From contig CAIOSF010000230.1 in assembly GCA_903860855.1 (NCBI GenBank), forward strand, positions 1 through 11,199: a stretch of 11,199 nucleotides of DNA, read 5' to 3'. The position numbers and the translations under genes were made by a program. The first letter of the stretch is position 1. Each line of letters opens with the position of its first letter. The notes under the pieces are model-generated. The model had not been told where the DNA came from. It saw only the letters and a program-made list of their open reading frames with translations, and did not search any database. The DNA is from an uncultured Alphaproteobacteria bacterium (GTDB lineage: Bacteria; Pseudomonadota; Alphaproteobacteria; Rickettsiales; Midichloriaceae). Below are positions 6,625-11,199 of the stretch, piece after piece.

Positions 6625-6637
6625 GACATAAAATGTC
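6625..6637. promoter_or_regulatory. Short palindrome upstream of the orphan gene
   Basis: GACAT-AAA-ATGTC is an inverted repeat with five-base arms about 30 bases before the ATG of the 232-residue hypothetical gene, in the 120-base spacer after lpxI. The position would suit an operator, but a five-base-arm palindrome is easily found by chance in A+T-rich DNA. Confidence 0.2.
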
Positions 6638-6667
6638 TGTAATATCAGGGCTCGGTAGATAACACTC

Positions 6668-7366
6668 ATGTCGTGTAGTGCCATGGCCAACCAAACATAT
6701 AGCATATCTAACGTAAAGGATTTTTTTGCAGTTGATGAACTGAGATTAGAAAACTACAAAAAAGCCATTAAGTTAAATGATCTCATTAAGAACACTAAGC
6801 ATGGCGATGACTTGCTATTATTTCACTGTAGCATCGTGTATTCAGGTGTATATTACTTTGTAAACCATAGCGTCATAGGTGAGAGCATTTATCACCTCTT
6901 AAATCCGACAGATTCCTTTGTGGGGTTCCTCTACACTACAATTCTGGGATTGAGTATCGGGATGTTGACCGCTTCTATCCATGCCTCATGCAGACTGAGC
7001 AGTGAGAAGGCAGAGTTTGAGCTACTCCTTAACAAAAATACCAAGATATGGGATGCATCATGTAAAATGCTCTCAAAATCAAGCTATTTTATCGATAATG
7101 GCTTTAATGAAATACATGTTAGAGAACATAATCCGGGAGCGTTATATAAAAATGTTGCTTCTTATTGCAAAGAAATAGCCACACAGAAAGGCATCGATCC
7201 GGCCATCATGTCAGATTATATGTTAGCTACCGATAAAACCGATAAGGAATGGAGCTATAACTACTCTCGTGGCTTCAAAATACCAACAAATTACAGCATA
7301 GATTCCTTAAGCGAGATTCATATGACTTTTCATGAGATCCTCCCCTGTCTAGAAGATCATGCTTAG
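6668..7366 (+). CDS. Hypothetical protein with one or two possible membrane segments
   Basis: I do not recognise this 232-residue protein. The N-terminal 45 residues are polar and helical-looking (NVKDFFAVDELRLENYKKAI). Two hydrophobic stretches follow, a borderline one at about 49-68 (LLLFHCSIVYSGVYYFVNHS) and a clearer one at about 84-106 (FVGFLYTTILGLSIGMLTAS). They are separated by a loop of about 15 residues, so a hairpin in the inner membrane is possible. The C-terminal half (108-232) is soluble-looking, with charged helices and a Tyr/Asn-rich stretch near 195-210 (EWSYNYSRGFKIPTNYS). Codon use is like its neighbours and the frame is clean. An alternative start at ATG 6683 (MANQTYS) would remove five residues. 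It follows lpxI on the same strand after 122 bases and converges with the MlaA gene. Confidence 0.65.
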   Translation: MSCSAMANQTYSISNVKDFFAVDELRLENYKKAIKLNDLIKNTKHGDDLLLFHCSIVYSGVYYFVNHSVIGESIYHLLNPTDSFVGFLYTTILGLSIGMLTASIHASCRLSSEKAEFELLLNKNTKIWDASCKMLSKSSYFIDNGFNEIHVREHNPGALYKNVASYCKEIATQKGIDPAIMSDYMLATDKTDKEWSYNYSRGFKIPTNYSIDSLSEIHMTFHEILPCLEDHA

Positions 7367-7475
7367 TTGCTCATACAAGTTGGCAATGCCTCCATTCTTA
7401 ACAGATATCCGATTACTGCAAAAAGGTCGCCGTACAAAGGGCATTGGAGCCAGTTAAAGTGAAGTCGGCGCTCCA

Positions 7476-8297
7476 CTACAGAGCCCCGTCCCCTTGTAGT
7501 TTTTGAATATAAACAGAACGGGTCATAGCATAAGGGTCTAACGACATTTTATCCAAATCATCTGTCACATCCAAAAGAGCCTCTCTCTCAACTATAAAAT
7601 TCAATACAAGCTTTTCGTAAACGATTTTTGGTGGCAAGAAGAAGTCTACTGGATCCAGTAGAACGTCCAGGAACCATCCAACCCCCTCTCTTCTAGTAAA
7701 TGGCCCTACCCCCGGAATGATCATATAATAACCCGAAGGGGCTCCAAGCATTTTTTTCATTGTACTACTAAAGCCCAAGTTCTTACTATGAATATTGCGT
7801 GATCCAGCTATATCAAAGATACCAGCCAAGCCAATGGTTGAATTCACCAATAGGCGGAAGCCTGATACAAAAAAATTAGCCGCATCTCCCTGAAGAATAC
7901 TATTAACCATGATCCGTGGCTCTTGCAAATTATCAAAGAAGTTAGATACTCTATTCCTTGCCCATTGAGGAGAGAGAAGCCCCCTATAAACTTTGGCCAC
8001 TGGTTTAATAAAGGCAGAATCAAGATCGTGACCAAGATTATAAAGTCTACGATTTTGCTTTTCACATGGATCAAGACTTTCAGCTAAGTCAACACTAGAA
8101 TCACTTACAACACTACAGACATCTGTATCATAGATATCTGAGTAGTCAGTATCGTTGGCCAATGCCGTGGCAAACAATACACGGGTTAAGTCAAAAGAGC
8201 ATAGACTACAATTAACTACCAGCGCCGCCATACCCCACCTCAGTAGGGAAATGCAAAATAAATTCAGTATACTCACCAAGTTGCGATTTACACTCAA
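7476..8297 (-). CDS. mlaA: MlaA/VacJ-family outer-membrane lipid-asymmetry protein
   Basis: MlaA sits in the outer membrane and removes mislocalised phospholipids from the outer leaflet, passing them to MlaC for return to the inner membrane. Family blocks are clear from about residue 75. DPCEKQNRRLYNLGHDLDSA corresponds to the DPxExxNR block and is followed by FIKPVAKVYRGLLS, RVSNFFDNLQEPRIMVNSIL at about 116-135, LLVNSTIGLAGIFDIA at 149-164, and PGVGPFTRREGVGWFLD. The N-terminus has a long hydrophobic export signal ending near ATALA-ND. A convincing lipobox cysteine is not visible, so ordinary signal peptidase cleavage is more likely than lipidation. The chosen start is TTG 8297, preceded by a perfect AGGAGGT four bases upstream. 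It overlaps the kinase gene by 86 bases. ATG 8231 is an alternative with a poorer signal sequence. No other mla genes are in the window. Confidence 0.9.
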   Translation of the reverse strand: MSVNRNLVSILNLFCISLLRWGMAALVVNCSLCSFDLTRVLFATALANDTDYSDIYDTDVCSVVSDSSVDLAESLDPCEKQNRRLYNLGHDLDSAFIKPVAKVYRGLLSPQWARNRVSNFFDNLQEPRIMVNSILQGDAANFFVSGFRLLVNSTIGLAGIFDIAGSRNIHSKNLGFSSTMKKMLGAPSGYYMIIPGVGPFTRREGVGWFLDVLLDPVDFFLPPKIVYEKLVLNFIVEREALLDVTDDLDKMSLDPYAMTRSVYIQKLQGDGAL

Positions 8298-9510
8298 TAC
8301 TACCTCCTATTGATTTCATTACTGTATTACAAAAAGCCAGGCCTATGCCCGTGCCGGTACCGCTGTTGGTATAAAACGAATCAAAGACTTTTTTAATCTC
8401 CTTTGCATCAATACCATGACCATTATCCATAAAATGCAGTCTATTTCCTTCTATCCATATGCGAATAGTCACATTTTTACCACCATATTTTAAAGCATTC
8501 CTAATAAGATTGTAAATAACATGTTTTATCATTTGGTTAGAACCAAAAAACTCAATATCCCTCTCAATTGAGCAATCTATCCTTTTTCTCTGCTCGTCCA
8601 CAAAGCCATAATCATCCATCACTTCTTTTATTATAGACGCAAGAGAGTGGGTTCCCTCCTTGCCACCAAACTTATCTTTAAGGGCTAAAAGCAACATCTC
8701 CACGATTTTACTAGCTTCCTGAGATGTCCTGGTAAGACTGCAAGGTATAGTATCGATCAACATCTCATAATCTACAGCCCCCATGCGGATAATGTAATAC
8801 CTATCCCCATCCACTATCTCCTCCTCGGATTGCAGCGTTATGTCTCCAGTGATATCACTCAAAGTCATAGCTAACATTTGGATTGCAGCTAAAGGACTGT
8901 TGACCTCATGTGCTATTGCGCTACCAAAAATCTTCATCACTTCTATCTTTTCCATTTGGATATCCTCTTTTCGTCTCATAAACAAAAATGCAGACAGTAA
9001 AATAAAGGCACACAAATACCCAAATAAATAAATATCATGAGGTGGTATATAATATTTTACATCTATACCGAGTGGAAGATAAAGGATTAAAGCTAGAGTA
9101 ACGCCAAGCACGGATAATATAATGAAAGATTGCCAGTCAGTTAACATAATAAGCAGCAGTAAAGATAGTATGGCGTTAAACATCCACCATTCCCCTCCCG
9201 CGGTGACGAAAACAGTATAAGTTGACAGAAATGGCAAGCAAAAACAGAGAGTTATGTACCAATATAGTGGAAAGTATTTCTGCCTCCAGTCCTTGGGCCA
9301 ATAATCTGCAAATATTAAGCCGAAACATAGGATAACCGCGGCAACCCTCAAGCCTATCAGGATAAAATCCAGGGTCTCAGGCATATGGGCGACGAACATA
9401 GGAGCGACATAGTTCAGTGTAGCAAAGATACTGAAGGTGAAGTGCTGGCACCCACTCTTTTTTACTTGGTTTCTCGATATTTCTAGTAACGAACTTAATA
9501 TTTTAGGCAT
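8212..9510 (-). CDS. Multi-pass membrane sensor histidine kinase, CqsS/LqsS-like
   Basis: The 432-residue protein has an N-terminal membrane region of about six hydrophobic segments (roughly 25-40, 47-68, 82-102, 112-124, 128-147, 159-177) with almost no periplasmic domain. The phosphoacceptor box is FGSAIAHEVNSPLAAIQ (H201). A long second part of the dimerisation domain follows (to about 280), then an ATPase domain with N box HVIYNLIRNALKYGG (N334, N338), G1 MDNGHGID, F box VFDSFY and G2 GTGTGIGLAFC. A six-pass sensor, an AHE-type box and an enlarged insert before VEMLLLALK resemble the Vibrio CqsS and Legionella LqsS kinases that sense alpha-hydroxyketone signals; that subfamily and ligand are inference. 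There is no receiver domain, and no response regulator or autoinducer synthase lies in the window. It is probably cotranscribed with mlaA, which it overlaps. Confidence 0.88.
   Translation of the reverse strand: MPKILSSLLEISRNQVKKSGCQHFTFSIFATLNYVAPMFVAHMPETLDFILIGLRVAAVILCFGLIFADYWPKDWRQKYFPLYWYITLCFCLPFLSTYTVFVTAGGEWWMFNAILSLLLLIMLTDWQSFIILSVLGVTLALILYLPLGIDVKYYIPPHDIYLFGYLCAFILLSAFLFMRRKEDIQMEKIEVMKIFGSAIAHEVNSPLAAIQMLAMTLSDITGDITLQSEEEIVDGDRYYIIRMGAVDYEMLIDTIPCSLTRTSQEASKIVEMLLLALKDKFGGKEGTHSLASIIKEVMDDYGFVDEQRKRIDCSIERDIEFFGSNQMIKHVIYNLIRNALKYGGKNVTIRIWIEGNRLHFMDNGHGIDAKEIKKVFDSFYTNSGTGTGIGLAFCNTVMKSIGGSIECKSQLGEYTEFILHFPTEVGYGGAGS
8302..8308 (-). promoter_or_regulatory. Shine-Dalgarno of mlaA inside the kinase coding sequence
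   Basis: Read on the minus strand, AGGAGGT lies four bases before the TTG start of the MlaA gene. In the kinase frame the same bases encode the Ile-Gly-Gly that follows the ATP-binding G2 box (IGGSIECKS). The double role could be chance, since Gly-Gly at this spot is common in kinases. Its spacing to a start codon whose frame begins a signal peptide supports use in translation. Confidence 0.5.
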
Positions 9511-9572
9511 AAAATCCCGTCTATTTATCGATATAGCGTCTTTAGTAGGCGCAGTTATAATTATGATACAAT

Positions 9573-9610
9573 TTACTTATTTTAGTAATTTATTCTACTT
9601 ATTTTAGTAA
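9573..9610. promoter_or_regulatory. Tandem palindromic operator between the kinase and rsmD
   Basis: Two copies of TACTTATTTTAGTAA start at 9574 and 9596, exactly 22 bp (about two helical turns) apart. Each copy is itself palindromic: TTACT-TATTTT-AGTAA in the first, and TACT-TATTTT-AGTA in the second. A repeated dyad on one face of the helix is the expected layout for two cooperating dimers of a DNA-binding regulator. It lies about 65 bases upstream of the kinase start (minus strand), next to A+T-rich -10-like sequence (CATAAT/TATAAC), and about 200 bases upstream of the rsmD ATG. The core is not seen again in this window. The binding protein is unknown. Confidence 0.6.
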
Positions 9611-9813
9611 ATATCTTCTATTATACGGGAAAAACCAGATAACCTCTCAACAGCCCCCTAACATCATATATATTTGTTACACGTCATGAGCATCAGCTTC
9701 TACATGGATACCTTGACTTGGCGACCCGCTTGAATGTGCCTATAACAGACAAACAAATCGCAGATAAACTAAAGCAGTATCAATTCAATATAAGAGGAAC
9801 ACCAGCCATAACT

Positions 9814-10608
9814 ATGTATATTATAGGTGGAAAATACAAAGGTAAAAAACTAGCTACTGCATTAAAGGGACAGAAGCACGACTACAGACCGACAAAAACA
9901 ATCGTCCGTGAAGTTGTTGCAAATATTATGGCTAATTCTCTCATTATATCCCGCATAGATCAACATGAAGATGAGTCATTGTCTACGACAGAGCAACTCA
10001 CACCAGATCTAGGGTTCAGTAATGCAATAAACAGTAAGCACGGCATGTTAAGTGAATGCAGTGGACTTCAGTCAAAGCAACAATATTTAGAAACAGGATC
10101 TGGTATAAGATGCCTGGATATATGTTGTGGTAATGGAGCTTGTGGTATTGAGATGCTATCTCGCGGGGCCGAATTTGTAACCTTTATCGATCGTAGCTAT
10201 ATTGCCTGCCAACTCACAAAACACAATATAGCACATCTTGGGATAGCTGATGATAGCTTTGAAATAATAAAACGCGACGTAAAGGAACCCGCCAGTAGAG
10301 ACAGTTGGAAACTCGACAGGATAAAGGGCAAAAACAATAGCCCAACTCCACAAGGGATGGACGACCTTGTCGTACAGCAAAATAATATAACGTCACTATA
10401 TAATTTCGTCTATATTGACCCTCCCTATGATCAAGCCCCAGAGATTCTCAAAAGCTGCATGGCTGATCTCATTGAGATCACCACATTTGATGCCACAATC
10501 ATAGCAGAAGTTAGCTCGCACACCAGACTTCAACCAGTTAGTGGATATGAGCTGGTGTCAGAGAGGCGATATGGCAATACAAAGCTGGCTATTTACCGCA
10601 GAATCTAA
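9814..10608 (+). CDS. rsmD: RsmD-like 16S rRNA (guanine-N2)-methyltransferase with insertions
   Basis: RsmD methylates G966 of 16S rRNA using S-adenosylmethionine. The family start MYIIGGKYKGKKL and RPTKTIVREVVANIM are present. The SAM-binding motif I is LDICCGNGACGIEMLSRGAE (101-120) with FVTFIDRS after it, and the catalytic motif IV is FVYIDPPYDQAPE (198-210). The protein is 264 residues long where about 180-190 is normal. The excess sits in two polar inserts: about 55 residues (42-98) before motif I, and about 30-35 residues (160-195) before the DPPY strand. The frame is also open upstream to 9643 and could start at TTG 9718 or TTG 9730, but ATG 9814 fits the family N-terminus. A GAGGA lies 15 bases before it, further than usual. 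The gene ends 15 bases from the convergent HAD gene. Confidence 0.85.
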   Translation: MYIIGGKYKGKKLATALKGQKHDYRPTKTIVREVVANIMANSLIISRIDQHEDESLSTTEQLTPDLGFSNAINSKHGMLSECSGLQSKQQYLETGSGIRCLDICCGNGACGIEMLSRGAEFVTFIDRSYIACQLTKHNIAHLGIADDSFEIIKRDVKEPASRDSWKLDRIKGKNNSPTPQGMDDLVVQQNNITSLYNFVYIDPPYDQAPEILKSCMADLIEITTFDATIIAEVSSHTRLQPVSGYELVSERRYGNTKLAIYRRI

Positions 10609-10623
10609 TGGTGGGAATGAGCA

Positions 10624-11199
10624 TTAGGACAAGACCCCTATCTCATAGGTCGGCACCCCTCCCTCTACATAGCTGAGATCATGGTGAATGCTATTACGGA
10701 TGAACAGAGAGTCGCACCCTATGCTAATCGCACCAGCAACATCATGATGCAAGCTATCACCAATACACAGAACCCTACTACCTTTCATTTTTGGTATGGC
10801 ATTAAAGACTACCTCATAGGCCATACTGAAAGGTTTTCCAAAATATATCGTGTTTTTGCCATAAACCTCAACATATCTGTTCGCATAAAAACCAGAAGTA
10901 TAGAGCTGCTCATTGCCATCAGGGGCTAGTTTGTCAGGATTTGGACATAGACAGACTAGATCATGGGCAGCAGCTTGGGACAGGATGTTATCGAGAGCCC
11001 TCTCAACGTTCTTCATTGTAGAGCTGAAGAACCCTAGCATGATGATGTATGATGCATTGTTGATATTAGTAGTAAGACGGAATATATGGTTAGCACCGGT
11101 AAGCTTATCATCGATTTCGCGGATTAGATGATGATCGTGACCAGCTCCAACCACAAATCCCCTACCCTTGAGGAAATCGAATTTATCCTGACCATTATC
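10624..11199 (-). CDS. HAD-superfamily class IIA hydrolase (TIGR01459-like), partial
   Basis: The C-terminal 191 residues of a HAD-IIA phosphatase-type enzyme are present; the gene continues beyond the right edge, because the frame is open through position 11199. HAD motif III is visible as the lysine of IYFGKPFSMAYEVVFNAIPK. Motif IV is RVLCIGDSLHHDVAGAISIG, with the Mg-binding acidic residues GDSxxxD. The cap-proximal sequence VCLCPNPDKLAPDGN, followed by TSGFYANRYVEVYGKN, matches the alphaproteobacterial subfamily whose substrate is unsettled. The nucleophile motif DxDxT lies in the missing N-terminal part. A GTG at 11154 could be mistaken for a start, but the upstream residues (KFDFLKGRGF) continue the same protein. 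It converges on rsmD with 15 bases between the stops and no evident terminator. Confidence 0.85.
   Translation of the reverse strand, partial: DNGQDKFDFLKGRGFVVGAGHDHHLIREIDDKLTGANHIFRLTTNINNASYIIMLGFFSSTMKNVERALDNILSQAAAHDLVCLCPNPDKLAPDGNEQLYTSGFYANRYVEVYGKNTIYFGKPFSMAYEVVFNAIPKMKGSRVLCIGDSLHHDVAGAISIGCDSLFIRNSIHHDLSYVEGGVPTYEIGVLS

Noticed and set aside
7445..7475. Inverted repeat TGGAGC...GCTCCA in the gap between the convergent hypothetical gene and mlaA, as a bidirectional terminator.
   Set aside because: Only six base pairs around a 19-base loop, with no T-tract on either side.
10156..11131. Open frames opposite rsmD and the HAD hydrolase.
   Set aside because: Antisense or shifted shadows of identified genes without family-like sequence.
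11152..11154. GTG as the start of the HAD hydrolase gene.
   Set aside because: The frame remains open with family-like residues to the window edge, so the true start lies outside.

Overview
The window looks like part of the chromosome of an alphaproteobacterium, most likely a host-associated Rickettsiales- or Holosporales-like endosymbiont. The evidence is visibly A+T-rich DNA, long decayed spacers next to intact housekeeping genes, a truncated transposase, lipid A synthesis through LpxI (common in Alphaproteobacteria), and a HAD-IIA hydrolase of an alphaproteobacterial type. The taxonomic placement is inference. Retained fabZ/lpxA/lpxI argue against lineages that have lost lipid A, such as Anaplasma, Ehrlichia and Orientia.

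Layout. At 200-1057 (-) is an RpoH heat-shock sigma factor with a strong ribosome binding site. From about 1130 to 3515 lies an accessory and decaying zone. It holds an interrupted unidentified reading frame, an exported-protein-like gene scattered over three frames, the C-terminal relic of a GNAT acetyltransferase (-), an intact AadA-like aminoglycoside adenylyltransferase (-), and the first ~82 codons of a DDE transposase. A ~400-base non-coding stretch follows and carries a palindrome and a candidate promoter.

From 3928 to 6545 (+) is a tight operon-like run: infC, fabZ, lpxA, lpxI. The conserved N-terminus of IF-3 can only be translated from a rare non-AUG codon, most likely AUA. fabZ, lpxA and lpxI supply 3-hydroxyacyl-ACP dehydration and two early steps of lipid A assembly. 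An orphan 232-residue protein with one or two possible membrane segments follows (6668-7366, +).

On the minus strand a multi-pass membrane histidine kinase resembling the CqsS/LqsS quorum-sensing kinases (8212-9510) overlaps by 86 bases an MlaA/VacJ-type outer-membrane lipid-asymmetry protein (7476-8297). The space between the kinase and the divergent rsmD contains two near-identical palindromes exactly 22 bp apart, a likely two-site operator. The RsmD-like rRNA methyltransferase (9814-10608, +) has two long insertions. It converges on a HAD-IIA hydrolase (-) that runs off the right edge.

I found no tRNA, rRNA, CRISPR array or recognised defence system. The least ordinary elements are the tandem operator with the CqsS/LqsS-like kinase-mlaA pair, the non-AUG infC start, the enlarged RsmD, and an intact resistance-type nucleotidyltransferase surrounded by gene debris.
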